A stretch of 37,107 nt of DNA from a virus, in the IMG/VR virus record IMGVR_UViG_3300046777_000307, positions 1 to 37,107 of that record; one strand, given 5' to 3'. Under the pieces are notes generated by a model that did no database searches, was not told the origin of the DNA, and saw only the letters and a list, made by a program, of their open reading frames with translations. Shown in pieces: positions 26,914 to 35,813 of this stretch; the first letter of the stretch is position 1, and each line of letters opens with the position of its first letter. The position numbers were made by a program, and so were the translations under genes.

Positions 26914-27388
26914 ATGATAAAAACATAGCCCTTTCGTCATTACGACGATTGACTAATCCTTTTAATACTTTACCGCCGCCGATTGTATACTTGAGAAACT
27001 CTTCCGCAGCGCCTTCCATGTCGCCACGCAGAACCTTCTGACGGAGGGTGCTTCGCTGTAGTGTTCCCAAGCCAACATTAAAGCTAAAGCTAACAAGAGC
27101 ATCGAACTGACCTTGAGTGAGCTTAACGGGACAGTAGCGTTCAACACCTCGTTCAAAAGTAGCAAGGTCTTTTCTAAGAATGTCATCTACTTCCTCCATC
27201 GATATCTTACGGTTCCATCCGTCAGGAATCGGTAGCGATTTACGCTCCGCAAGCGGGACTCTAGCGTGAGTCGGATCGATTACATGACCGACACCAATCG
27301 TCCACAACAAAGCGGGACACTGGTACGGGGTTGTTCTTACCCCTTCGTGATGCTTTATAACCTTTATTGACTTGTCGCTAACATTCAT
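26912..27388 (-). CDS. Endolysin, GH24 lysozyme with E-C-T triad
   Basis: 158 residues. HHEGVRTTPYQCPALLWTIGVGH gives Glu15, Cys24, Thr30: the E-8aa-(D/C)-5aa-T triad, with Cys in place of the Asp of T4 lysozyme (a known natural variant). Later LTQGQFDALVSFSFNVG and RRNDERAMFLS are typical of GH24. An insertion after GVGHV (about 36-60) lengthens the loop before the next helix. There is no signal or SAR segment, so export depends on the holin next door. It cleaves peptidoglycan at the end of infection. ATGA overlap with the holin gene. Confidence 0.92.
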   Translation of the reverse strand: MNVSDKSIKVIKHHEGVRTTPYQCPALLWTIGVGHVIDPTHARVPLAERKSLPIPDGWNRKISMEEVDDILRKDLATFERGVERYCPVKLTQGQFDALVSFSFNVGLGTLQRSTLRQKVLRGDMEGAAEEFLKYTIGGGKVLKGLVNRRNDERAMFLS

Positions 27389-27870
27389 TTCTTAGCAAAT
27401 GCTTGAGTGCCGAACCAGAAGGCAATGATTGATGCAAGGATCTGCATCTCGTCAGCGTCGAACACCATCGGTATGGCTTCAGCGAATGCTGCTCCAGTAG
27501 ACCATGCCCACCAAATAGACGCAATATCTACTACGATTAGTAAGAACACAAACAAATAAGTAACCATTGGTCGGACAGAAGCACGCAGATTGATAATCCA
27601 CTGCGAAGCGCCTTTGCCGATCTCGATGTCGTGAGCATACATAGCCTGACGCTCTTGTGCTTGTGTCTCCATCTGTACTTGCTCGGTCTTGATCTCTTCA
27701 ATCCTAGCTTGTGCAGCGTAGCCACGCTCTAGCATCTGTAGTTCACGCTCCATCTGCATACGAGCTAGTTCTAGTTCATGGGACTTATCTGACTTGTCTT
27801 GAAAGAAGTCTAGTAATTTAGGTAGTCCACCCATGAGGAAGGACAATGCGGTAGATATTAATGTAAACAT
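27385..27870 (-). CDS. Holin, 3TM (GTA-type) family
   Basis: 161 residues: an amphipathic N-terminus (FTLISTALSFLMGGLPKLLD), a long charged coiled coil (28-85), then RASVRPMVTYLFVFLLIVV as a transmembrane helix (about 100-122) and a second one at about 142-158 ending FWFGTQAFAKK. The RP--TY motif and layout match the GTA_holin_3TM family. It should open the inner membrane for the adjacent lysozyme. I find no spanin genes nearby. Confidence 0.8.
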   Translation of the reverse strand: MFTLISTALSFLMGGLPKLLDFFQDKSDKSHELELARMQMERELQMLERGYAAQARIEEIKTEQVQMETQAQERQAMYAHDIEIGKGASQWIINLRASVRPMVTYLFVFLLIVVDIASIWWAWSTGAAFAEAIPMVFDADEMQILASIIAFWFGTQAFAKK

Positions 27871-27873
27871 TAT

Positions 27874-28326
27874 TTACCCTTTATGACCCCAAGTAAGGTA
27901 GTAAGCAATGACTGCAGCCAAAGCATAGCACATAAATAATGCTCGACGGCTCTTTGCCAGATCTTCTTTAAACTCTCTATTAAGTTCAGCATCTTGTTTC
28001 TCTATCTTTTGTTTAATGGATTCGACTTCATTCCAGCGTTTAGCACCATGCTTCTTAATGAAATCAGCTTTGACTTTAGCTTCTTCGATACGGATGGTTT
28101 CTTGGCGTTGCCATTCCATCATGGCTCGTTTGAAATACTGCTCTTTTAAGACCTGTGATTCTCGTAGTTGTCGTTTACGGTCTAAGTCTTTCTGTTGTGC
28201 TGCTGATGCTGCTTCTTTTTGTACATCTGTAATGCTTTTTGTAATAGACTGACTAGCCTGACGGCTTGCGTCCATACTGCTTGTTACTGACTTTGCTCCT
28301 TCGATAAACCCAAATTGGTCGGACAT
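27874..28326 (-). CDS. Tail-anchored coiled-coil protein
   Basis: 150 residues. Residues 20-125 are charged helical and coiled coil; a single hydrophobic helix near the C-terminus (ALFMCYALAAVIAYYLTW) ends the protein. It lies between the holin and the large ejection-type proteins. It could be an ejected membrane-tunnel part or a lysis accessory such as an atypical spanin; it lacks a lipoprotein signal. Confidence 0.7.
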   Translation of the reverse strand: MSDQFGFIEGAKSVTSSMDASRQASQSITKSITDVQKEAASAAQQKDLDRKRQLRESQVLKEQYFKRAMMEWQRQETIRIEEAKVKADFIKKHGAKRWNEVESIKQKIEKQDAELNREFKEDLAKSRRALFMCYALAAVIAYYLTWGHKG

Positions 28327-28371
28327 ATCATCATAATCTTTAGTTACATAAGCTAATTGTTAATGGATCGA

Positions 28372-30342
28372 TTATTGATTTAAATAATCTAAGAAGTTAG
28401 TTTGTGGCTGCTGAGGGGCTGTTTGAGGAGCTGCTTGAGGTTGCTCAGTTCCGGCTGCTCTTTGAACTAATGAATTTACTTCATTAATATATTCATTATC
28501 AATAATACCGGATTCATTCAGCAAATCAGCAATCTTAGTCGACAAAGCTCCAGCCAGTTTAGGATTGGCTTGTACTTGTCCTAGTTTAATAAGAGCATCT
28601 TGTGATTTCTTATTAGTCATTGCTTTGGCGATAAACTTAGGAGTAAAGAACAATACTCCAGCAGTTGTAATTGCTTCAGGTAGATTCTCACCGAGTTTAT
28701 CTTTTACATCGTTAGGCAGTAATAAATATCCTCCACCGACAGCAGCGGCTTGACCGATAACTCTAGTTCCCTCTAAAGATAGCCGGTTACGAACAACTTG
28801 AGACACTAAACCTTCGTCTAAGCCATACTTTGCAGCGCCTAGCACATTAGTTAAGAACTCTTTCTCGCCAGCACCGCTAAATAGCGCATTAAAGCCATCA
28901 CGGAATTGTTTGTTAGATTCGAGAGTCTGCTGCAGCTTTAATACATTCTCAGGAGAAGACATTACTTGGTCAATAAAGCCAAATTTTAAGCCATTGACAA
29001 TATCTTGACGCTTATATTTATCAACCTGAGCTACAGCTTTATTAATATCTCTAAAGCGTGACGGTGTATTAGGATCAAATAAATACTTACCAATAGCTTC
29101 CGGATCTAACTCAAGAGCCTTGTTAATCGTATTATTATAAAGACCATCCATGCCTTCTTTATAACTTTGTTTGGTTAAATTATACTCTTGAACAAGGTTA
29201 GGATTCTTCGCTTTAATAGAAGTAAATGCGTTATCCATTGCCTTTTCAATCTGCTGCTCAAATCTAGAGTATTCTCTGGATAATGTTGTCGGAACATTAC
29301 CGGGCTTAACTGCATCTTTTGCCGATGAACCAAAGCCTGATCTTAACTCATGAGCAGATCCAAAGTCTAAAACATCATCTTGAGCAAGAATATCTTCTAA
29401 GACTTTACGACGATCTTCTACTCCTCTGAACTTAATCTGAGCAAGTCGGTCATATTCTTTCTGGGCTTCTGCTTTAATTGGAGCCATGTTAACAAACACA
29501 CCCGTGTCTTGTGTTAGTTTGTCGTAGAACGGACGGTGTACTTTCTTAAACTCTTGTCGTGCTACATCTAATGCACCTTTAAAAGTATCACCAAGAGCAG
29601 TTTGTGTCGGGTCTCCTTGGCGTAAAGCAGCACGGAATTCATCCGATACATCTAAATTGCTTTTAAACTGCTCAACACCTAGCTGAATGGCTTCTTTTAC
29701 TTTCTTCTCCTGCGCTCTAAAGGCAGGTGCGCCAGTACCGCCACGAACAACTTCTTCTACACCAATACTGAAGTCGCTTCCAGTTAGCTGTCCTCGGCTC
29801 AAAGTAGCGCCTCGCTGTGACAAGAAACGCTGTGCTGCTTCTCTAGCTGCTTCTGGGCTTTTATCTTTTAAGAACGGAACTACTTGCGCTAAAGTATCTT
29901 TACCGATCTTAATTGTTTTACCAGCGACACTAAATACTAAATTACCACCAACATCAAAAATAGCATTTGATATTAACTCTTCAGCAACACGACCAGAAGG
30001 AACAGGCTGTCCTGTAAATAATGTTTCAGCACCTAATCCTACCGAAGTACCTGCAGTGGAGCCAACTAACGAAGGACCAAACATCTGAGCAGCCTTACCA
30101 AACATTCCAGTCTGCTGTCCTGTTGCTCCTAAGCGCAAAATCGGTCCGACATAGGGAAGACCTTGTCCTGCTACACCGAGCATAGTCCCAACTACTCCGC
30201 CAATAGCCGGAAGAGGGCTAGTCTCTACTGGAGCAACGCCTCCGCCTTCAGTAGCCTCATATCGAACTTCTCCTGCAGCGCCCGGCTCTAGAACGCTTTT
30301 AGGTTCTTTCTCTTCACCACGGATATATTCTAAAAATCCCAT
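28372..30342 (-). CDS. Large internal virion / ejection-type protein
   Basis: 656 residues. The N-terminal 120 residues are Gly/Ala-rich and weakly hydrophobic (IGGVVGTMLGVAGQGLPYVG), followed by long helical stretches to residue 500, a second hydrophobic patch (AAAVGGGYLLLP), and a Gln/Pro-rich C-terminus. Large helical proteins with Gly/Ala hydrophobic patches after the tail genes are typical of podovirus proteins ejected with DNA (T7 gp14-16 or P22 gp7/16/20 analogues). I see no lysozyme or transglycosylase motif. The start shares one base with the upstream stop. Confidence 0.7.
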   Translation of the reverse strand: MGFLEYIRGEEKEPKSVLEPGAAGEVRYEATEGGGVAPVETSPLPAIGGVVGTMLGVAGQGLPYVGPILRLGATGQQTGMFGKAAQMFGPSLVGSTAGTSVGLGAETLFTGQPVPSGRVAEELISNAIFDVGGNLVFSVAGKTIKIGKDTLAQVVPFLKDKSPEAAREAAQRFLSQRGATLSRGQLTGSDFSIGVEEVVRGGTGAPAFRAQEKKVKEAIQLGVEQFKSNLDVSDEFRAALRQGDPTQTALGDTFKGALDVARQEFKKVHRPFYDKLTQDTGVFVNMAPIKAEAQKEYDRLAQIKFRGVEDRRKVLEDILAQDDVLDFGSAHELRSGFGSSAKDAVKPGNVPTTLSREYSRFEQQIEKAMDNAFTSIKAKNPNLVQEYNLTKQSYKEGMDGLYNNTINKALELDPEAIGKYLFDPNTPSRFRDINKAVAQVDKYKRQDIVNGLKFGFIDQVMSSPENVLKLQQTLESNKQFRDGFNALFSGAGEKEFLTNVLGAAKYGLDEGLVSQVVRNRLSLEGTRVIGQAAAVGGGYLLLPNDVKDKLGENLPEAITTAGVLFFTPKFIAKAMTNKKSQDALIKLGQVQANPKLAGALSTKIADLLNESGIIDNEYINEVNSLVQRAAGTEQPQAAPQTAPQQPQTNFLDYLNQ

Positions 30343-31466
30343 TATAGTGCCTCGACTTTTAACTCTTCTGCTATTTTACGAGCTTCTGCTTTTTCAGTGT
30401 CAGTTAATTTTCCATCCCGTTGGAATTTGTTCTGAAGTTCAACTAAACGGGTAGCTCTGTTTCGTGCCATGTTCGGATTAAATCCAACAATACTACCTTT
30501 GTTTTCTTTACGATACTTTTCACCAGCTTCATAAGTAATCTCAGAAGCCCTTAGATCTCGTTTAATCTGGTTTAACAGACGCTGAATGGTCTGTGCTTCT
30601 TGTTGAATATTTGGTTTAGTCTTGATTAATTGATCAAGTTCTTTTACCGCTAATGAGCCGGGCAAAAGTTTAGCTAGAGGAAGAACTAGCTGGGCGCTTA
30701 GAGCATCAAGAACTTCAGTGTTAGATGCTTTTTCACTACCGCCAAGAGCTTTAGACAAACCAAGCTGGAAATTAGCAAACTTCCCTGTAAAGGAATTTCC
30801 TAGCACACTTTCCATTGTTCTAATGTTAGCTGACAATTGAGATGCTTCGCCGTAAGCTGCTCCTGCTTTAGCCCATTGTTCGCCTTGATCTTCTGCTTCT
30901 TTCTTTGTAAATGCCTTTTCAAATATAGAACCTAAATCAGTTTTAACTTCAACTTTGGTTCCTTTTGGCTCACCTTCAGCGGCAATAGCTTTACGATAAG
31001 CAATAACTCTAGGATCTGATTCAGTTGCACCTGATGCAATTAAATCATCAAGTTCTGTAATTAGTTTGCCTAAACCTGAAGTAGGTATTCTTGTTTCTCT
31101 TAGTGCTTTTGTGGTTTTAGCGCTTGTTAAACTTAAATCAGCAGCCCGTTGTGTAGCCTGAGCCGCAACATCAGGAGCAAATGGTGATACTGCTTGAGCG
31201 AATTGACGAAGTCCTTCAGGCGTTGTCATATCAAACTGAGCCGACAACTCACGCACCTTTGTAGCCTTTTGTAGTTGTTCATCTCCACCAAGGAAGCCAG
31301 TAATATCACGACCTAGTCCTGCAGCGCCTCTAGCAATAGCAAATTGCGCTTTTTGCATTGGGTCTAGTTGAGCAAACTTATATGCCGTATTAATATCAGT
31401 AAGTTCACGCTGCTGTTGAATAGCAGCAGGATCAAGACCGAATAAGTTGTTTACGATTTCTGCCAT
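30342..31466 (-). CDS. Internal virion / ejection-type protein
   Basis: 374 residues, mainly helical, Ala/Gln/Lys-rich. Starts MAEIVNNLFGLDPAAIQQQRE and continues FAQLDPMQKAQFAIARGAAGLGRDI, a pattern found in podovirus structural proteins following the nozzle and fibre genes. It includes LGKLITELDDLIASGATESD and a charged C-terminal third. It probably forms part of the ejected core. TAATG overlap with the next gene implies co-translation. Confidence 0.7.
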   Translation of the reverse strand: MAEIVNNLFGLDPAAIQQQRELTDINTAYKFAQLDPMQKAQFAIARGAAGLGRDITGFLGGDEQLQKATKVRELSAQFDMTTPEGLRQFAQAVSPFAPDVAAQATQRAADLSLTSAKTTKALRETRIPTSGLGKLITELDDLIASGATESDPRVIAYRKAIAAEGEPKGTKVEVKTDLGSIFEKAFTKKEAEDQGEQWAKAGAAYGEASQLSANIRTMESVLGNSFTGKFANFQLGLSKALGGSEKASNTEVLDALSAQLVLPLAKLLPGSLAVKELDQLIKTKPNIQQEAQTIQRLLNQIKRDLRASEITYEAGEKYRKENKGSIVGFNPNMARNRATRLVELQNKFQRDGKLTDTEKAEARKIAEELKVEAL

Positions 31467-31475
31467 GTTTCTTCC

Positions 31476-32492
31476 TTAGCTAATGTAGGGACTTTCCCAA
31501 GATTCAAAACCAGTTGAGGATGTAGGTACTCGACCGCCTCCGAATAATCCACCATATTGATTAGGATTACTGAATAAACCGCCTCCTCCGCTAATGGTAG
31601 GTCCTAAACTACTTAGGAACGAACCCATTGGGCTGTAGCCTTGGTATTGGGCATACGACCTTGCAGCAGCTTCTTGTGGCTGTAGATACAACTGACCTGC
31701 CTGAGCGCCGATACCGGACTCTAAACGAGCTAAGTCTTGGCTCAATTGGAATGGCTGTTGTCCCATACGCTCTGTAGTACCAGCGAGTGCAAGTTGTGTC
31801 TCTAGCGGCAAGAATGAAGTACTAAACAACGAAGGAATGTTAGCAGCTAAACGACTACCAGCACCGTATAGTTCTCCACCAAACTGAATCTGTTGGCGAG
31901 CTTCTTGTTCTGCTTGTGCAGCAATCTCTTGGTCTTGTTTAGCAATAGCATTGAAATAGGCTTGTAGAGCTGGGTTGGCAGGAGCAGTGCCAGTACCAGT
32001 CTGTACGCCTAAACCGCCTGTGCCTCGTGCAAAGTTGCGTGCTTGTAATCCAGCAAATTGAGCTTCTCTCGATGGAGCCAAGAGAGCCTGACGCTGACTC
32101 ATGAAGCGTGAAGCAACATCTTGTGGAGTTTGACCTAGATAGCTTTGACCAAGGTTGAATAGCGACGATACACCGCCGTAAAGAGGCTCTGTAGTCTGCT
32201 GTAACCGAGTCGGATCATAAGATACAGCACCGCCTAGTAGACGATCCTGTATAGACTGTAGGCGAGGATCTAGCGTGTATCCAGCACTAGTTAGTCGTCC
32301 ATCAGGACCTAACTGAAACTGTGATTGACCAAAGCCAGTTCTAATCCCAACTGGATTAAACCGAGCCATTCCAGAGGCTCGATCAGCAGCGGCTCTTAGC
32401 GCTTCTGCTTGCCCTTTAGCGGCATCTGCTGCTTTCCCACCGGAGATTAGCCCTCCAACAGTGCCGACAATATTTCCTACTACTGAACCCAT
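31476..32492 (-). CDS. Internal virion / ejection-type protein
   Basis: 338 residues. The N-terminal Gly-rich hydrophobic helix VVGNIVGTVGGLISGGKAAD is followed by Ala/Gln-rich helices. Then come MARFNPVGIRTGFGQSQFQL, SRFMSQRQALLAPSREAQF and FARGTGGLGVQTGTG, and a Gly-rich C-terminus. The motif set (RQALL-PSRE-Q-A-LQ-R-FARGTGGL) is common in podovirus internal proteins. It likely enters the cell envelope during DNA ejection. GGAG lies eight bases before ATG 32492. Confidence 0.72.
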   Translation of the reverse strand: MGSVVGNIVGTVGGLISGGKAADAAKGQAEALRAAADRASGMARFNPVGIRTGFGQSQFQLGPDGRLTSAGYTLDPRLQSIQDRLLGGAVSYDPTRLQQTTEPLYGGVSSLFNLGQSYLGQTPQDVASRFMSQRQALLAPSREAQFAGLQARNFARGTGGLGVQTGTGTAPANPALQAYFNAIAKQDQEIAAQAEQEARQQIQFGGELYGAGSRLAANIPSLFSTSFLPLETQLALAGTTERMGQQPFQLSQDLARLESGIGAQAGQLYLQPQEAAARSYAQYQGYSPMGSFLSSLGPTISGGGGLFSNPNQYGGLFGGGRVPTSSTGFESWESPYIS

Positions 32493-32493
32493 T

Positions 32494-32784
32494 TTAGTCG
32501 CTCCAATAATAAATGTAGACTATGTTACCTTTTAAACTAACTTCTTCTGAAAACAGTTTAAAACCTAACGCTGCAATAAACTTCATATAACCGGATGTCT
32601 CAACTTCTTTGCAGCAAAACAGTGGACCACCGTGTAACTCTGTAAATGCTTTCCAATCCTTCTTTAATGCTTTAAACACTGTAGGACTCCAGTTATACAC
32701 ATCGCAGTGCATGAACGGGAGACCTTGGAAATCTTCAATATAGAACTTATAATCCGGTCTAATAATGACTGGAATCTTAATCAT
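32494..32784 (-). CDS. Conserved small protein, GNAT-like pattern
   Basis: 96 residues: FYIEDFQGLPFMHCDVYNWS, then FKALKKDWKAFTELHGGPLF, then KFIAALGFKLF near the end. The order (beta strands, a Lys-rich helix, a C-terminal KFI--LGF) resembles the core of small GNAT-fold proteins found beside phage tail genes, but the acetyl-CoA loop is not clear, so it may be inactive. It shares one base with the upstream fibre stop. Confidence 0.65.
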   Translation of the reverse strand: MIKIPVIIRPDYKFYIEDFQGLPFMHCDVYNWSPTVFKALKKDWKAFTELHGGPLFCCKEVETSGYMKFIAALGFKLFSEEVSLKGNIVYIYYWSD

Positions 32785-33479
32785 CAGGTTTTCATGATAA
32801 ATGCCAGCGCATAGTACGGAGGCAAGTTAGCATTTGTACCGCTAGAACCAGATGAGTCTATAGTTGTAGCTACCGTAATTCCAGTTGTAGCAGTAGATGT
32901 AGTAGTTGACCCATTTTGCCATGCTCCGTGAATCTGGCTTCCTAATGTTCCGTTATATGCAATTAAACCTACAGTATGAGTATGTCCCGGATCTGTAACA
33001 GCAGATGTTGCTGTATGTGTATGGCTTACAGTAATAGCATCCTTAGAACCGCCTGTTTGTGTATTACTTCCAGTTACTGTCGAATATGCAACACCAGCAG
33101 AATCGCTATGAGCACCAATAACAAATTTATTACGCAGATCAGGAGTGCTATTAGATCCATTACACAATACCCAGCCAGTAGGAATCGTAGCGATTGTACC
33201 GGACCACATCATAATCATACCGGATGTAAAAGCTGCTGATAAAGCAGTCTGTACAAAAGCTGTAGTAGCTACTTGGGTTGTATTTGTTCCAGCAGATGCA
33301 GTAGGTGCTGTAGGTGTTCCAGTCAATGCAGGACTATTTAAATCAGCCTTTGATGAGATAGCTGAAGCAATAGCTGTATATTCAGTATCTAGCTCCGTTC
33401 CTTTAATAATCTTACCCGAATTACCGGAAGGTAAGCTATCCTTAGCAGTGAAGTTCGTTGCCTTTACATAATTCGCCAT
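32784..33479 (-). CDS. Tail fibre with phage tail-collar domain
   Basis: 231 residues. Residues about 45-85 contain SPALTGTPTAPTASAGTNTT and QVATTAFVQTAL, a standard fibre shaft motif. Next comes a tail-collar domain (IPTGWVLCNGSNSTPDLRNK then FVIGAHSDSAG), SHTHT and GHTHT histidine motifs that bind metal in such fibres, and the end LPPYYALAFIMKT. It should be a trimeric adhesin near the tail tip. It is separate from the left-arm fibre cluster. Confidence 0.88.
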   Translation of the reverse strand: MANYVKATNFTAKDSLPSGNSGKIIKGTELDTEYTAIASAISSKADLNSPALTGTPTAPTASAGTNTTQVATTAFVQTALSAAFTSGMIMMWSGTIATIPTGWVLCNGSNSTPDLRNKFVIGAHSDSAGVAYSTVTGSNTQTGGSKDAITVSHTHTATSAVTDPGHTHTVGLIAYNGTLGSQIHGAWQNGSTTTSTATTGITVATTIDSSGSSGTNANLPPYYALAFIMKT

Positions 33480-33488
33480 GTTATATCC

Positions 33489-35114
33489 TTAGACTAAAGT
33501 CTTTCCTCGTTTAATTCCGACATCGATCTTTTGTATCGACAATGGATTACCATTAATATCGGCTTCTAAGCCTAGTTGCATTACAGTTCCTTGTCCGCCA
33601 GCATTGACGGAGAAACGATCTAAAACAATACCAGATGAGTATTCAGCAATGTTATACTCACCGATGTTATATTCATACACAACTGCAGTTTCTAAATTGT
33701 ATGTTGTAGCTTGGTAGCCTTCGGTATAATCAAAGCCCCACTTAATAGCGACTGACTGATTTGTACCACCAATCAATACCCAACCAATCTTCTTTAATAG
33801 CTTTAATGCTGTTGCAGCATCAAAGTCAAAGTAGTTTGTATAATACTGTAGACGATAAGAAGCAGTATTATCGCTATGTCCAAAGTACTTACCAATGTAA
33901 CCCGGTTTACCAATTAACAGATTACGATCTTGTGTCGTAGCAAATGCTTTAGGTTCAATATTATCCCAAATCGTTACACGAGCAGCGCCGTCTTGTAACG
34001 CAGCACGAGTATCAAAGCAATATACAAACTTACTTGTTGGCAGCGTCAATAAATAGAAAGCATCACGCTCAAAGTAGATACTCTTAATCTTTGTTAGGTC
34101 TGTTTCAGAAGATACAGCCGACATTAACTCATCACGAACATTCTTCGACACATCCCGCATCGGTAATGACTTTTCTTGAATCACACGCTGTAGACTACGC
34201 ACACCAGCATCCGACAAGAAGAATACATCCGTGCCTAAACTTTGTACCGAATCACGAGCAATACAACCAACATTAGTTAATACTTCTACTAAAGTCAATG
34301 CAGCGGTGTCTAACGGATTAGAATAGATTGCTGTGTTCTTCTTACCGAAGAATATAATATATCCGTTGTGTGCTGCGGCAGCGACTACAGGATCGCCGTT
34401 AGGTAATACTTCATCTAAGTTTAAGAAACCAGCAGAGCCGTTCTTAAAGTCAGTTCCATCTAATAAGTCACTGAAATAGACAGTCTGGGTATCGCCTGAG
34501 ATCCCGCCACACCAAATCCTACCGTAAGCGGAGATGACCCAGCTCGGCATGAATGTAGAGGTTGTGTGATTGGCTGGCAGTTTAGCTGCGTCGCCGACCC
34601 GCTGAAAACCATAAGTGCCGCTATCATGAGCATCAAAAGCACCGCCAGATACAGGCAGCTCATGCCACACTAACATAGGATGACTAGCTTGTGCTAAATA
34701 GACATGAGGCTGAAAGTCATTCACATCGCCGTATGACAAAGCTGCGCCTTGCCAATTATTAGCCGTAATGGTGTAAGTAGCGTCTCCGCTATTAGTAGCA
34801 TTACGAACTGTCTTAGTAGTCATCGTAGTCGATCCTACGAATAACTTATTGTTACCAGCACTTAGTACTTCTGTACCTCCGCCGGTCACTACTTCAAATA
34901 GAAACTCGACTGGATTAGCAGCGCCTAAGTCTGTGTTCACTGTCGTGTTCACAGGAGTCCATCCACGCCTTGCTCCAATACGACCGTATCTATCAATTAC
35001 GCAGTTCTGTGCCTTTAGAGCAAACCCTGACGACAGGGTAATACTAGACTCTTGTAGGTTAAGACCGTAAAAGCCCGGTGCTGCGATTGAGGCTGTTTGT
35101 AGTTGACTAGCCAT
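33489..35114 (-). CDS. Tail nozzle / stabilisation-type tail protein
   Basis: 541 residues, almost all beta. The N-terminus AAPGFYGLNLQESSITLSSG with FALKAQNCVIDRYGRIGARR, and the central segment FFGKKNTAIYSNPLDTAALT with GCIARDSVQSLGTDVFFLSD and AGVRSLQR, match podovirus tail proteins of the P22 gp10 / T7 gp12 nozzle kind (beta-propeller). It follows directly after the gp11-like adaptor, the order of T7. It should extend the tail tube below the portal-adaptor ring. Confidence 0.82.
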   Translation of the reverse strand: MASQLQTASIAAPGFYGLNLQESSITLSSGFALKAQNCVIDRYGRIGARRGWTPVNTTVNTDLGAANPVEFLFEVVTGGGTEVLSAGNNKLFVGSTTMTTKTVRNATNSGDATYTITANNWQGAALSYGDVNDFQPHVYLAQASHPMLVWHELPVSGGAFDAHDSGTYGFQRVGDAAKLPANHTTSTFMPSWVISAYGRIWCGGISGDTQTVYFSDLLDGTDFKNGSAGFLNLDEVLPNGDPVVAAAAHNGYIIFFGKKNTAIYSNPLDTAALTLVEVLTNVGCIARDSVQSLGTDVFFLSDAGVRSLQRVIQEKSLPMRDVSKNVRDELMSAVSSETDLTKIKSIYFERDAFYLLTLPTSKFVYCFDTRAALQDGAARVTIWDNIEPKAFATTQDRNLLIGKPGYIGKYFGHSDNTASYRLQYYTNYFDFDAATALKLLKKIGWVLIGGTNQSVAIKWGFDYTEGYQATTYNLETAVVYEYNIGEYNIAEYSSGIVLDRFSVNAGGQGTVMQLGLEADINGNPLSIQKIDVGIKRGKTLV

Positions 35115-35771
35115 TTAGACCCAGTTCCACTGAGATTCTTCAATATAACGATTCGATTCTAACGAGATTGCATCAGCAAGACTCTGACGATATAACGCAT
35201 AAGTCTCACCGGACTGTACACCGCCGTCTTCGCCACGCTCTGCTTGCGCTCTAGCCAATGCACCTAAGATGACAGGCTCATGAGGGACTAGCAGAATATC
35301 AGCGTTAGCGACTAACGGCTCTTGTGGTTTAATCACATTGAAGCGAATATTGTAAGCACCGTTAGGAATAGGGAACAAGTCTACCTGTGTATCACCGTTA
35401 CTATCTGTACCGTTAAAGTTATAATACTTAGGACTGCCCTTCTGAGGTGTAGTCAACAGAAACTGCTGATCCATCCAGATAGTTGAGACATTCTCAATAA
35501 AGAAGTTATCGGTATCGTTCAAGACATCGATAACACGAAAGCGCTGTCCTGAGCCAACTAAGACATAGTTAAATACATCAGCCGTAGTTGTAGCCGACAA
35601 GGTCTCTGACAATGAATTCCAGTTGTAAGCATCTTCTACTTGGCGCTTAGAGTCATTGACATACTTAGAAATGAGCTTAACATAAGCGGTATCCGAGACG
35701 GAAGAAGCCTCCGGCTCACGAAGGCGTACTAACACATCATTGACGAGTTGGATATAATTATACGAAGCCAT
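35115..35771 (-). CDS. Tail adaptor, T7 gp11-like (tail tubular protein A)
   Basis: 218 residues: YNYIQLVNDVLVRLREPEAS, YVNDSKRQVEDAYNWNSL, then beta-rich middle and a helical C-terminus (LGALARAQAERGEDGG...). This matches the gp11-type head-tail adaptor of T7-like phages, which sits between portal and nozzle. A sigma70-type promoter lies directly upstream; its predicted start falls on this ATG, while an AGGA ribosome site lies inside the -10 box. So it may be read both from long transcripts and as a leaderless one. Confidence 0.88.
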   Translation of the reverse strand: MASYNYIQLVNDVLVRLREPEASSVSDTAYVKLISKYVNDSKRQVEDAYNWNSLSETLSATTTADVFNYVLVGSGQRFRVIDVLNDTDNFFIENVSTIWMDQQFLLTTPQKGSPKYYNFNGTDSNGDTQVDLFPIPNGAYNIRFNVIKPQEPLVANADILLVPHEPVILGALARAQAERGEDGGVQSGETYALYRQSLADAISLESNRYIEESQWNWV

Positions 35772-35776
35772 GCGTT

Positions 35777-35805
35777 ATCCTATCATAAATTGACTATTTT
35801 GTCAA
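35777..35805 (-). promoter_or_regulatory. Sigma70-type promoter for tail genes
   Basis: Minus strand: TTGACA (35805-35800), a 17-bp spacer ending TTATGA (extended -10 TG), TAGGAT (35782-35777). Only five bases separate the -10 box from ATG 35771. Shares CTTGACAAA with the promoters at 6796 and 11195. Confidence 0.8.
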
Positions 35806-35813
35806 GTAAAATC

